From Fructilactobacillus lindneri DSM 20690 = JCM 11027 (GTDB lineage Bacteria; Bacillota; Bacilli; Lactobacillales; Lactobacillaceae), in the NCBI RefSeq assembly GCF_002907375.1, contig NZ_MIYK01000018.1, positions 1 through 64,000 on the forward strand: a stretch of DNA of 64,000 bases, written 5' to 3'. Shown one piece after another: positions 34,853-43,774 of this stretch. Both the position numbers and the translations under genes were made by a program. Numbering within the stretch: position 1 is the first letter of the stretch; each line of letters begins with the position of its first letter. The notes below the pieces were generated by a model that was not told the DNA's origin, did no database searches, and saw only the letters and a program-made list of their open reading frames with translations.

Positions 34853-35578
34853 GTGGCAGATTTAGTTTATAAAAAAATAATGCAAAATTTAAAAGATAAG
34901 ATTAAAGCAAATGATTTTGAAGCTAATCGACTTCCAGATGAACGCACATTGAGTGATGAATATCATGTTAGTCGTAGTTCTATAAAAAAAGCGCTTAGTA
35001 TTTTAGCGCAGCAGGGAGTTATTTTTAAAAAGCGAGGTTCTGGAACATTTGTGAATCCTTTATATTTAAAAAATAAATCAATTTTTCGGTATGAGGGATC
35101 AAATCTAGGGATTACGAATAACTTAAAGACAGAAGGGTACCATCCTAGTATTAAAGTGTTGGATTTTAAAGTTATTTCAGCCCCAGCAGAGATTAAAGAA
35201 GATCTATTTTTAAATGACGGTGAGTTTGTTTATGAAATTAATCGGTTGCGGTTATTGGATGAAAAGGCCATCATTATTGAAACCAGTTATATTCCAATTA
35301 AAATTGCACCATCTTTAACTAAAAAAATTGTACAAGGATCTTTATTTGATTATTTTGCTAAAGAGTTACATAGTACTGGAACTAAAGCATTTATGTCATT
35401 AGAAGCACAACCATCAACCGCTGATGATCAAGACTTATTAGATTTGAAAACCACTGAACCGGTGGGAATTATGGAAGGAATTTTTTTCTTGGACAACGGC
35501 ACTCCGCTTGAAATTTCCGATATGCGTGTTCATTATAAATACTTTAGTTACAATACCTTTGTTAATTTGCCTGATTAA
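34853..35578 (+). CDS. GntR family regulator with UTRA domain
   Basis: Regulator of 241 residues starting at GTG: GntR-type winged helix at about residues 5-68 (LPDERTLSDEYHVSRSSIKKALSILAQQGVIFKKRGSGTFV) and a UTRA ligand-binding domain (about 90-238). UTRA regulators usually sense phosphorylated sugars. The gene is directly upstream of the phosphoketolase gene in the same direction, and an 18-bp near-perfect palindrome lies in between, so control of phosphoketolase is the simple inference. The effector is unknown. Confidence 0.88.
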   Translation: MADLVYKKIMQNLKDKIKANDFEANRLPDERTLSDEYHVSRSSIKKALSILAQQGVIFKKRGSGTFVNPLYLKNKSIFRYEGSNLGITNNLKTEGYHPSIKVLDFKVISAPAEIKEDLFLNDGEFVYEINRLRLLDEKAIIIETSYIPIKIAPSLTKKIVQGSLFDYFAKELHSTGTKAFMSLEAQPSTADDQDLLDLKTTEPVGIMEGIFFLDNGTPLEISDMRVHYKYFSYNTFVNLPD

Positions 35579-35619
35579 ATCCGTGAAAGCGTTGACAACA
35601 TGAGTGACACAACGGTTAA

Positions 35620-35637
35620 AATTGGTACGTATCAATT
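35620..35637 (+). promoter_or_regulatory. Probable GntR operator upstream of xpk
   Basis: AATTGGTACGTATCAATT: an 18-bp palindrome with one mismatched pair, 10 bases before the -35 box of xpk and 42 bases after the GntR gene. Confidence 0.65.
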
Positions 35638-35646
35638 CTAAATTGT

Positions 35647-35674
35647 TTGACTTTTCGATAAAAATTGTTAAGAT
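35647..35674 (+). promoter_or_regulatory. Promoter of xpk
   Basis: TTGACT (35647-35652), 16 bases, TAAGAT (35669-35674). A leader of about 85 bases follows before AAAGGAG and the start codon. Confidence 0.65.
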
Positions 35675-35766
35675 AGATGGTGTAGTTGAGTCTTGAATTT
35701 TAGGCTTATTCATATTATATTATTTAGCCGTTTGGTTAATGATTATTAAAAAAGGAGTGTTATTGC

Positions 35767-38169
35767 ATGTCAGTAGATTATAATTCTAAAGAATATTTTG
35801 ACAAAATGACGCAATACTGGAACACTGCCAACTATTTATCAGTTGGTCAATTGTTCTTACGTTCTAATCCTTTATTAAAGGAACCTTTAACTTCTAAAGA
35901 TGTTAAGGTTAAACCAATTGGACATTGGGGAACTATTGCTTCACAAAACTTTATTTACACCCACTTAAACCGTGTAATTAACAAGTATGACTTAAACATG
36001 TTTTACGTTGAAGGTTCAGGTCATGGTGGCCAAGTTATGGTTTCTAATTCATACATGGATGGAAGCTACTCAGACATCTACCCTGAAGTTAGTGCTGATG
36101 AAAAAGGAATGGCTAAATTATTTAAACAATTTTCATTCCCAGGCGGAGTTGCATCACATGCTGCTCCTGAAACTCCAGGTTCAATTCACGAAGGTGGAGA
36201 ATTAGGTTACTCACTTCTTCATGGTGTTGGTGCTATTATGGACAACCCTGACGTGATTGCTGCTGTTGAAATCGGTGATGGTGAATCAGAAACTGGTCCT
36301 TTGGCTGGTTCATGGTTCTCAAGTACTTTCATTAACCCTGTTACTGATGGTGCTGCACTTCCAATTATTAACTTAAATGGATTTAAGATTGCTAACCCTA
36401 CTATCTTTAACCGTACTTCAGACGAAGATTTGAAGAAGTACTTTGAAGGATTAGGTTGGAAACCATACTTCGTTGAAACTAACGAACCTCATGGTACTGA
36501 CGTTGCTGAAACTAACGTAAACATGGCAAAAGCTATGGATTCAGCAATTGAAGACATCAAAGAAATCCAAAAGAACGCACGTGAAAATCAAACTGCAGAA
36601 ACTGCAACTAGACCACAATGGCCTATGATTATCTTCCGTTCACCTAAGGGTTGGACTGGTCCAGAATATAATGCTGAAGGACTTCCAATCGAAGGTTCAT
36701 TCAGAGCTCATCAAGTTCCACTACCTCTTAGTGCAGATGATATGGGTACTGCTAACGAATTTATTAAATGGATGGAAAGCTACAAGCCAGAAGATTCATT
36801 TAACGAAGACGGTACTCTTAAAGATTACTTAAAAGAATTAGCACCTAAAGGCGACCAACGTATGTCAGTTAACCCTATTACTAATGGTGGTATTGATGCT
36901 AAACCATTGGACTTACCTGACTACCGTGATTACGCACTAGATGTTCAAACTCCAGGTTCAACTAAAGCTCAAGATATGGTTATTTGGTCATCATGGGTTC
37001 GTGACACAATGAAAATGAATCCTACCAATTTCCGTGCCTTCGGTCCAGATGAAACTTGGTCTAACAGATTATGGCATGTCTTTGAAACCACTGGTCGTCA
37101 ATGGGAACGTGAAATCGATCCTCCATATGATGCTTACATGGCTCATTATGGTCGTCTTATTGATTCACAATTATCAGAACATTCTGACGAAGGTTGGCTT
37201 GAAGGTTATGTATTGACTGGACGTCATGGATTCTTCGCAACTTACGAAGCATTCGGTCGTGTAGTGGATTCAATGCTTACACAACACTTCAAGTGGTTGA
37301 GAAAAGCTTCTGAACTTGAATGGAGAAAACCAGTTCCTGCATTAAACTTTATTGATTCATCAACTGTATTCCAACAAGATCATAATGGTTACACTCACCA
37401 AGATCCAGGTATGATTACTCATCTTTCTGAAAAGAAACCTGAATTCATTCGTGAATACTTCCCTGGTGATGCTAACACGTTATTAGCAACTGCTAACGTA
37501 GCCTTTGGTAAAGAAAGTTACGAAAAGATTAACTTGATTACTACTTCAAAACAACCACGTCCACAATGGTTTACTATTGATGAAGCTACTGACCTTGTTA
37601 AAAATGGTCTTGGCCGTATGGATTGGGCTTCAACTGATCAAGATGGCGAACCAGATGTAGTTATGGCTTCTGCTGGTGTTGAACCAACTGAAGAAACTAT
37701 GGCTGCTATCGACATCTTGCACGAACACTTCCCAGAATTGAAGATTCGTTACATCAACGTTGTTGACTTGCTTAAATTACGTAATCCTAAATTGGATCCT
37801 CGTGGTTTGAGTGATGAAGAATTTAACAGTTACTTTACTGCTGACAAACCTGTTATCTTTGCTTTCCATGGTTTTGAAGATATCATCAGAACTATCTTCT
37901 TCGATCGTGAAAACAAGAACGTTAGTGTTCACGGTTACAGAGAAAATGGTGACATTACTACACCATTTGACATGCGTGTACTTAACCAATTAGACAGATT
38001 TGACTTGGCTAAACAAGCTGTTGAACAAATTCCTGGTATGGCTGAAAAGAATCCTGAATTCATTCAAGAAATGAACGACTGGATTGACAAGCATAATCAC
38101 TACATTCGTGAAGAAGGTACTGATTTACCAGAAGTTACTAATTGGGTATTCAAACCAGTTAACAAATAA
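35767..38169 (+). CDS. xpkA: Xylulose-5-phosphate/fructose-6-phosphate phosphoketolase
   Basis: Thiamine-diphosphate enzyme of 800 residues that splits xylulose-5-phosphate into acetyl phosphate and glyceraldehyde-3-phosphate, the key step of heterolactic fermentation. The N-terminal XFP domain holds SGHGGQV and the ThDP/Mg block [15 protein letters not shown]; the family [13 protein letters not shown] and [15 protein letters not shown] blocks and the C-terminal domain are complete. Codon choice is far more biased than in neighbours, a sign of very high expression. It is followed by a strong terminator. Confidence 0.97.
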   Translation: MSVDYNSKEYFDKMTQYWNTANYLSVGQLFLRSNPLLKEPLTSKDVKVKPIGHWGTIASQNFIYTHLNRVINKYDLNMFYVEGSGHGGQVMVSNSYMDGSYSDIYPEVSADEKGMAKLFKQFSFPGGVASHAAPETPGSIHEGGELGYSLLHGVGAIMDNPDVIAAVEIGDGESETGPLAGSWFSSTFINPVTDGAALPIINLNGFKIANPTIFNRTSDEDLKKYFEGLGWKPYFVETNEPHGTDVAETNVNMAKAMDSAIEDIKEIQKNARENQTAETATRPQWPMIIFRSPKGWTGPEYNAEGLPIEGSFRAHQVPLPLSADDMGTANEFIKWMESYKPEDSFNEDGTLKDYLKELAPKGDQRMSVNPITNGGIDAKPLDLPDYRDYALDVQTPGSTKAQDMVIWSSWVRDTMKMNPTNFRAFGPDETWSNRLWHVFETTGRQWEREIDPPYDAYMAHYGRLIDSQLSEHSDEGWLEGYVLTGRHGFFATYEAFGRVVDSMLTQHFKWLRKASELEWRKPVPALNFIDSSTVFQQDHNGYTHQDPGMITHLSEKKPEFIREYFPGDANTLLATANVAFGKESYEKINLITTSKQPRPQWFTIDEATDLVKNGLGRMDWASTDQDGEPDVVMASAGVEPTEETMAAIDILHEHFPELKIRYINVVDLLKLRNPKLDPRGLSDEEFNSYFTADKPVIFAFHGFEDIIRTIFFDRENKNVSVHGYRENGDITTPFDMRVLNQLDRFDLAKQAVEQIPGMAEKNPEFIQEMNDWIDKHNHYIREEGTDLPEVTNWVFKPVNK

Positions 38170-38189
38170 TTTAATCTTTTGATTGAATT

Positions 38190-38222
38190 AAAAAGAGAAC
38201 TCATTTGAGTTCTCTTTTTTTG
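38190..38222 (+). terminator. Intrinsic terminator of xpk
   Basis: AAAGAGAACTCA and TGAGTTCTCTTT form a stem with a T run. Confidence 0.92.
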
Positions 38223-38268
38223 TCTAAATATTTAAGTAGTATAATCAATAACTAAAGGAGTGATGGAT

Positions 38269-38838
38269 ATGAAAGCAGTCGCAGTTTATTGCGGAGCATC
38301 CGCAGGAAATGATGTTATTTATCAACAAGCTACCAAACAATTAGCCAAATGGCTCGTTGACCATCAGCTAGAATTAGTTTATGGTGGCGGCGGAGTTGGC
38401 TTGATGGGTCTTTTAGCTAGTACTGTGTTGGAATTAGGCGGCAAAGTTCATGGGATTATGCCGCGTGAGTTAGTTGAGCGAGGTGCTAGTAAAGCAAATC
38501 TAACTTCTTTAGAAGTTGTTGAAAATATGTCAATTAGAAAACGAAAGATGATTGAAGCATCTGATGGTTGTATTGTACTTCCAGGTGGTCCTGGAACATT
38601 AGAAGAAATCTCTGAAGCTTATTCTTGGACACGCATTGGCGATAACAATAATCCCTGTGTGTTATTTAATGTAGCAGGATATTATGATTCTTTAGAAAAA
38701 TTTTTTGATGAAATGACTAAGAAAGAATTCTTAACGGATACTGACCGAGAGAAATTATTATTTTCGGATTCTCTGGATGAAATTTATAATTTTATGGAAA
38801 ATTATCAGCCACCCAAGATTAGAGCTTATCAAAAATGA
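38269..38838 (+). CDS. LOG family protein
   Basis: Rossmann-fold protein of 189 residues of the LONELY GUY/TIGR00730 family, which hydrolyses nucleoside 5'-monophosphates to base and ribose 5-phosphate. The two family motifs GGGGVGLMG and PGGPGTLEE, with the catalytic region between, are visible. The ATG at 38269, 8 bases after AAAGGAG, is chosen over GTG 38260 and ATG 38263. Single gene. Confidence 0.9.
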   Translation: MKAVAVYCGASAGNDVIYQQATKQLAKWLVDHQLELVYGGGGVGLMGLLASTVLELGGKVHGIMPRELVERGASKANLTSLEVVENMSIRKRKMIEASDGCIVLPGGPGTLEEISEAYSWTRIGDNNNPCVLFNVAGYYDSLEKFFDEMTKKEFLTDTDREKLLFSDSLDEIYNFMENYQPPKIRAYQK

Positions 38839-38900
38839 AATAATAACGAACAAATAAAATATATTCACTGAATCATTCGACTTAAAAACTAAAAAATGTA

Positions 38901-38929
38901 TTGACATCTTTTTTTATTCGTGTTTTAAT
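38901..38929 (+). promoter_or_regulatory. Promoter of the aromatic biosynthesis operon
   Basis: TTGACA (38901-38906), 17 bases, TTTAAT (38924-38929), as in leader C. Confidence 0.82.
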
Positions 38930-38961
38930 TGAAACAATCTAAAAAGTGGGGAAACAAGATA

Positions 38962-39048
38962 ATGATTATTAGCGATTGGTTACATAATACTAAACATAAT
39001 TTGGCACGATTGAATGCTAATTATTATAGCTTTGCTTGGTTTATGTAA
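38962..39048 (+). CDS. Aromatic leader peptide, 28 residues
   Basis: Short ORF with a GTGGGG ribosome site upstream. It encodes 28 residues and ends NYYSFAWFM-stop: two Tyr, two Phe and one Trp in the last eight, plus a Trp at residue 6. It precedes the operon for chorismate, prephenate, Tyr and Phe synthesis, so stalling on aromatic codons is the expected signal. The stop codon is directly followed by the first pairing segment of the attenuator. The peptide itself is unlikely to have another role. Confidence 0.88.
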   Translation: MIISDWLHNTKHNLARLNANYYSFAWFM

Positions 39049-39263
39049 CCGTTCGGATGCCTACTTGGGATGCGAACGGTGACGTTCGTATCTAAGCAGA
39101 GTTGATTGGTTGTACTCGGCTAGGTACGTTAACATTCAATGTTAATCTAGCTGGGTCAATGATTATTGCTGATGTCACTTTCTCATTAGTTTTTCTTTTA
39201 CGAAGTTAATAAAGAGAAGCCGGCTAGACTAACAACGACCTTGTTAGGATGGCTGGCTTTTTA
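39049..39263 (+). promoter_or_regulatory. Seven-segment attenuator A (aromatic operon)
   Basis: Segments: S1 CCGTTCG (39049-39055), S2 ATGCGAACGG (39070-39079), S3 39083-39101 (starts CGTTCGTATC, ends GCAGAG), S4 CTCGGCTAGGTAC and following TTAACAT (39115-39135), S5 ATGTTAATCTAGCTGG (39139-39154), S6 CCGGCTAGACTAACA (39220-39234), S7 39241-39259. S1:S2 7 bp; S2:S3 9 bp; S3:S4 about 12 bp with a bulge and mismatch; S4:S5 7+7 bp; S5:S6 about 13-14 bp; S6:S7 terminator. Stop-codon ribosome masks S1, giving S2:S3, S4:S5, S6:S7 and termination; an upstream stall gives S1:S2, S3:S4, S5:S6 and read-through. Confidence 0.83.
39217..39263 (+). terminator. Attenuator terminator A
   Basis: AAGCCGGC and TAACAA pair with TTGTTA and GGCTGGCTT, with a T run, about 30 bases before the first gene of the operon. 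Confidence 0.88.
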
Positions 39264-39294
39264 TTTTGATTTTTAATTATGAGGAGGAATACAC

Positions 39295-40486
39295 GTGGAA
39301 AAGGAACTTACTAAACGGCAAAAAAATCATTTATCATTAGGACTTTACTGTAATTATTTTATTCACGGTTTTGCTCTCGTTATTTTAGCGCAAAATATTT
39401 TATCATTAGCATCCAGTTGGATGACAACGGTTGCGGTTGTTTCCTATGTGATCTCTGGGATTGGAATTGGACGACTGATTGCTTATCCAATTACAGGCGC
39501 CTTAGCTGATCGGTTAAGTCGGAAAATGTTTGTCTACATTGGGATGCTGTGTTACTTGATTTTTGCTATTGGAATGGTAGTTACGCATCAGATTGTGATT
39601 GCCTATGGGCTAGCCATTTTAGCTGGGATTGCTAATTCAGCTTTAGATGCCGGTACCTATACTACCTTAGTTGAAATTAATGATGGTGAAGGGCAATCAA
39701 CGGTATTGTTAAAGGCCTTTATGTCGGTTGGGGAATTCATTTTGCCCTTGATTGTAACGTACTTAGCCGGTCATGGATTCTGGTTTGGCTGGTCATTTGT
39801 AATCATGGCAGGATTGATTTTACTGAATTTAGTAAACATGTTATTTTTACAATTTCCGCAACCGAATATGGTCGTTCAGTCTAATCAGTTTAATGCTACT
39901 AATTTAACAGGCGGGCGTAAATTACTTGCTACCATTAGTTTGGTGGGTTACGGCTACACTTCCAATGGCCTTAATGATTTTGTTTACGCAATGGATTAGT
40001 TTATATGCTCATGCGGTTTTACATTTTCGCTTGGGACAAGCACAATTTTTGATGTCGCTTTACAGTATTGGTTCAATCTGTGGCGTTTTAGTACTTTATC
40101 TCTTATTAAAACATCATGTTCATGAAATTTTATTGTTACTAGGCCTAAATCTAACTGCTTTTTTAGCTTTACTATTAATATTTTTAAATCATTCCATTAT
40201 TGTGATTGGTAGCTGTGCTGTGATTTTTGGTTTTTGCGCTGCAGGCGGGGTAATGCAGACCGGTTTAACGCTTTTTATGCAAATTTATCCCCATCGCCGC
40301 GGCTTAATCACTGGGATTTTCTACTTCTTTGGGAGTATCGCTTCCTTTACTATTCCTATTATCACTGGTTGGTTATCAAAACAAAGTATCAGAGCAGCAT
40401 TTGGTTTTGATTTGGTTATTGGATTGGTTGGAATCGGTTTAGTATTATTGGTGCAATTAGCAATGAAAACACGAAAAGAGGGATAA
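39295..40486 (+). pseudogene. MFS transporter, frameshifted
   Basis: A major facilitator protein of about 396 residues in two frames. The first frame (39295-39999) holds about seven helices including the MFS loop GALADRLSRKMF; the second (39926-40486) carries the remaining helices. The frames join naturally if one base is removed near the GGG at 39945-39947, giving LVVTATLPMALMILFTQWISLYA across the junction. It is either a true inactivating indel or a sequencing error. It is the first gene of the aromatic operon, so export or import of an aromatic compound is the likely former role. GAGGAGG precedes its start (GTG). Confidence 0.85.
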
Positions 40487-40490
40487 ATTT

Positions 40491-40760
40491 ATGAGTGAAT
40501 TAAATGCGTGGCGTACGCAAATTGACGAAATTGATGAGCAATTATTAACTTTGTTACACCAAAGATTTAAAATAGCTCAAGAAATTGCTCGCTATAAACA
40601 ACATCATCAATTACCAATTTTAAATCAGGGACGTGAAATGGAAGTATTGCAACACGTTAATCTAGCAACTACTGATGCTTCCGAGCAGGAACATTTAAGT
40701 TCAATTTATCAAAAAATTATGGCAGAAACACGACAATCTGAAACAGACAAAGGAGAATAA
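40491..40760 (+). CDS. Chorismate mutase, AroQ type
   Basis: Stand-alone monofunctional chorismate mutase of 89 residues, converting chorismate to prephenate. The all-helical AroQ pattern is clear: WRTQIDEIDEQLLTLLHQRFKIAQEIARYKQ (first helix with catalytic Arg and Lys) and ILNQGREMEVLQHV followed by a third helix. It starts 4 bases after the MFS gene end and is followed by aroC after one base, so translation is coupled. Confidence 0.93.
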   Translation: MSELNAWRTQIDEIDEQLLTLLHQRFKIAQEIARYKQHHQLPILNQGREMEVLQHVNLATTDASEQEHLSSIYQKIMAETRQSETDKGE

Positions 40761-40761
40761 G

Positions 40762-41928
40762 ATGGATTACGTTACAGCAGGAGAATCACATGGACCACAA
40801 TTAACTGGAATTATTACAGGAATCCCCGCTGGGTTAAAGTTAGATATTGATGAAATCAATGCAGCTTTAGCAAGCCGACAGGGTGGATACGGCCGTGGCA
40901 ATCGCCAAAAAATTGAACATGATCAAGTTCAAATTGTTGGTGGAGTTCGGCATCGTGTGACCCTTGGAAGTCCAATTGCTTTAGTAGTTAAAAATCGCGA
41001 TCATGCTCATTGGGATAAAATCATGAATCCTACTTCTGAAGCTACTCCAGAAAATACGCTGCGGAAGGTAGAACGTCCTCGTCCCGGACATGCTGATCTG
41101 GTTGGTGGAATGAAATATCGTCATCGTGATTTACGCAATGTGTTGGAGCGATCTTCAGCCCGTGAAACTGCTATGCGGGTGGCAATTGGTAATATTTGTA
41201 AACAATTATTGCGTCAATTAGGAATTCAAATTGTGGGATTTGTACAACAAATTGGTGCTACTGCTAGCAAATTTAATCCAACTAAAAATGTGACTAAAAT
41301 TGAAACAGCTATTACCCAAAATGATTTACGGATGGTCGATCAAGATGAGGTAGATGAAATTCATCAAGTAATTGATCAGGCTAAACGCGACGGTGATACT
41401 TTGGGTGGCATTATTAAAGTAATCGTAGAGAATGTTCCCGCTGGTTTAGGTAGTTACACGAACTGGGATACTAAGTTAGATGCGAAGCTAGCAGCTGCAG
41501 TTATGGGAGTAAATGCTATGAAGGGTGTTAGTATTGGCGAAGGTTTTGCTGCAGCGAAAAAACCAGGCAGTCAGGTTATGGATCCGATTGAATGGGAAAA
41601 AGATGACGGCTGGGGTCGCATGAGTGATCATCTTGGCGGCTTTGAAGGCGGAATGACTAACGGTATGCCTGTGATTGTGAATGCTGCTATGAAACCAATT
41701 CCTACTTTGTACAAACCCTTGCAAACTGCGGATGTAAATACAAAAGAAGTTAAGAAAGCTAACGTTGAACGTTCCGATACGACTGCAATTGTTCCAGCTT
41801 CAATCGTGATTGAGAGTGTGGTAGCAATTGAAATGGTAAAGGCTATTACCGAAACATTTGATGCTAGTAACTTGGGACGTTTGCAAGAACAAGTTCAAGC
41901 ATATCGTGAAGAAATAGAAAACTACTAA
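40762..41928 (+). CDS. aroC: Chorismate synthase
   Basis: FMN-dependent last enzyme of the common aromatic pathway (EPSP to chorismate), 388 residues. Signatures GESHGPQLTGIITGIPAG at the N-terminus, RPGHADLVGGMKYRHRDLRNVLERSSARETA in the middle and FEGGMTNGMPVIVNAAMKPIPT near 295 are all present. AAAGGAG lies within the end of the mutase gene. Confidence 0.97.
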   Translation: MDYVTAGESHGPQLTGIITGIPAGLKLDIDEINAALASRQGGYGRGNRQKIEHDQVQIVGGVRHRVTLGSPIALVVKNRDHAHWDKIMNPTSEATPENTLRKVERPRPGHADLVGGMKYRHRDLRNVLERSSARETAMRVAIGNICKQLLRQLGIQIVGFVQQIGATASKFNPTKNVTKIETAITQNDLRMVDQDEVDEIHQVIDQAKRDGDTLGGIIKVIVENVPAGLGSYTNWDTKLDAKLAAAVMGVNAMKGVSIGEGFAAAKKPGSQVMDPIEWEKDDGWGRMSDHLGGFEGGMTNGMPVIVNAAMKPIPTLYKPLQTADVNTKEVKKANVERSDTTAIVPASIVIESVVAIEMVKAITETFDASNLGRLQEQVQAYREEIENY

Positions 41929-41946
41929 TAAAGTAAGGTTAAGACT

Positions 41947-42492
41947 ATGAAATTGCATACGCTAGGGCCGGCAGCCACAGATAGTAATGCCGCTGCTGAA
42001 TATTATCAAAATATTGAAATCACCCAGTCCATTCAAATTGAACTGCATCAAAGTTACGAGGAGATTCTTCATAATTTGCGGCAGTATCGTGGTGATTATT
42101 TATTAATTCCAGCAGCGTTTCAATCTATAACTGGTTTGAGCTGGGGACAAACTCATTATCGTTATTTGGACCAATTGCAATTACGAAAAACTTTTATTCA
42201 TCAATTGAATCCATTGGTTTTAGTAAAAAAACAGGGTAATAATGCGCAAATTGGCTATACACATGCAGCCACGGCCGATTTATTACGGCAATTATGCCCA
42301 GAATTACAAGAAATTCGACTTTGTGATAGTAAATTTCAAGCTTACCAGCGTTATTTAAAAGATGGTGACGTAGTTTTAACTAATCAAAAAAATCTTACAA
42401 AAAATGATCATTTAGTGCAGAAATTAGAAGTGCCGATGATTTGGTGTCTTTATTATATTAAAGGAGAAAACGATCATGAAACCGCTCAGTAA
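41947..42492 (+). CDS. Short prephenate dehydratase-like protein, BacA-like
   Basis: Protein of 181 residues. The start (HTLGPAATDSNAAAEYY) resembles the GPxGT opening of prephenate dehydratase, and the C-terminal stretch (DGDVVLTNQKNL ... LEVPMIWCLYYIKGEN) resembles, from memory, the end of the prephenate decarboxylase BacA of bacilysin synthesis. The TRF motif of true dehydratases and the ACT domain are both missing. It is the only PheA-like gene in an operon with chorismate mutase and TyrA, so it might supply phenylpyruvate without feedback control, or perform a different prephenate reaction. Its end overlaps aroA by 17 bases. Confidence 0.7.
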   Translation: MKLHTLGPAATDSNAAAEYYQNIEITQSIQIELHQSYEEILHNLRQYRGDYLLIPAAFQSITGLSWGQTHYRYLDQLQLRKTFIHQLNPLVLVKKQGNNAQIGYTHAATADLLRQLCPELQEIRLCDSKFQAYQRYLKDGDVVLTNQKNLTKNDHLVQKLEVPMIWCLYYIKGENDHETAQ

Positions 42493-43765
42493 GGCTTCTC
42501 AACAAGGATTACACGGAACCTTAGCCGTTCCTGGCGATAAAAGTATTTCTCATCGGGCTTTGATGATTGGGTCAATTAGTCAAGGTGCAACTCATATTCA
42601 TCATTTTTTAGCTGGTCAAGACTGTTTGAGCACTCTCAAGGCGTTTCAGGATTTGGGCGTTGAAATTGAACGTCAGCAAGACGAAGTGATAGTACACGGA
42701 AAAGGAATGATGCATTTACGCCCAGCTTCCATTCCACTTGATATGGGTAATTCTGGAACTACGACGCGTTTAATGATGGGATTATTAGCGGGGACTAGTT
42801 TTACCTCAACTTTAATTGGGGATCAGTCGCTTAGCAAACGTCCGATGAAAAGAGTCAGCGAACCATTAAGCGAACTAGGCGTTCAAGTAAAATTAACAGA
42901 AAAAGGAACTTTGCCGGCTCAAGTAGTTGGTGGAACCGTGCATGGCAAGACAGTCAAGTTACAGGTTGCTAGTGCCCAAGTTAAGAGTGCTTTGATTTTG
43001 GCAGCGTTAGCAGCAGACCAACCAACGACCATTATTGAAAAATTGCCTACTCGTAATCATACCGAAATCATGCTGCGTCAGTTTGGTGCAGAGATTGAAA
43101 CAGCAACCAATCAGCGAACAATCACAGTTCAACCCCATCCAGATTTAGTTGGCCAAGATGTTCAAGTTCCAGGAGATATGTCGTCAGCTGCTTTTTTCAT
43201 GGTGGCAGCCACAATCATTCCCAATTCTGAGATTACTTTGAAAAACGTTAGTTTGAATCCTACTAGAACCGGGATATTAAGGACGATGCTAAAAATGGGG
43301 GCTGATATTCGAGTGGTTGAACACGAAACGACAGGTGAACCATTTGGAGATTTACATGTAAAAACCAGCAAACTACATCCAATTGAAATTGCGGAAACTG
43401 AAATTCCCGCTTTGATTGATGAACTACCTTTAGTTGCTTTGTCAGCTGCGACTGCATCTGGAATTAGTAAAATTACTGGAGCTGCTGAATTACGGGTTAA
43501 AGAAACTGATCGAATCCAAGCTGTTAGCAATGAATTGCGTAAGTTTGGTGTCCAAGTGGAAGAATTGCCTGATGGGATGATAATTCAAGGGCAGCCAGAC
43601 TGGAAAGTTCAGGATTCTCATCTTGATAGTTATGGAGATCATCGGATTGGGATGATGGATGTGATTGCAGCATTAAAAGCTGAGCAATCAATGATACTTG
43701 AAAATGAAGCTGCCATCAGTGTTTCATATCCGGATTTCTTTACTGATTTACAACACTTGATGTAA
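42476..43765 (+). CDS. aroA: 3-phosphoshikimate 1-carboxyvinyltransferase (EPSP synthase)
   Basis: Makes EPSP from shikimate-3-phosphate and PEP; 429 residues. Signatures: GDKSISHRALMIGSISQG (about 20-37), LDMGNSGTTTRLMMGLLAG (about 90-108), RPMKRVSEPL, and RVKETDRIQAVSNELRKFG near 342. The PEP region reads NSGTTTR as in typical type enzymes. AAAGGAG is 8 bases before the ATG inside the upstream gene. Confidence 0.97.
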   Translation: MKPLSKASQQGLHGTLAVPGDKSISHRALMIGSISQGATHIHHFLAGQDCLSTLKAFQDLGVEIERQQDEVIVHGKGMMHLRPASIPLDMGNSGTTTRLMMGLLAGTSFTSTLIGDQSLSKRPMKRVSEPLSELGVQVKLTEKGTLPAQVVGGTVHGKTVKLQVASAQVKSALILAALAADQPTTIIEKLPTRNHTEIMLRQFGAEIETATNQRTITVQPHPDLVGQDVQVPGDMSSAAFFMVAATIIPNSEITLKNVSLNPTRTGILRTMLKMGADIRVVEHETTGEPFGDLHVKTSKLHPIEIAETEIPALIDELPLVALSAATASGISKITGAAELRVKETDRIQAVSNELRKFGVQVEELPDGMIIQGQPDWKVQDSHLDSYGDHRIGMMDVIAALKAEQSMILENEAAISVSYPDFFTDLQHLM

Positions 43766-43774
43766 GAGGAGAAT

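Noticed and set aside
35579-35641. Twenty codons open in frame after the GntR stop codon, as if the gene were cut short
   Set aside because: The GntR/UTRA protein already has normal length and a normal end (YNTFVNLPD), and the stretch contains the palindrome assigned as operator.
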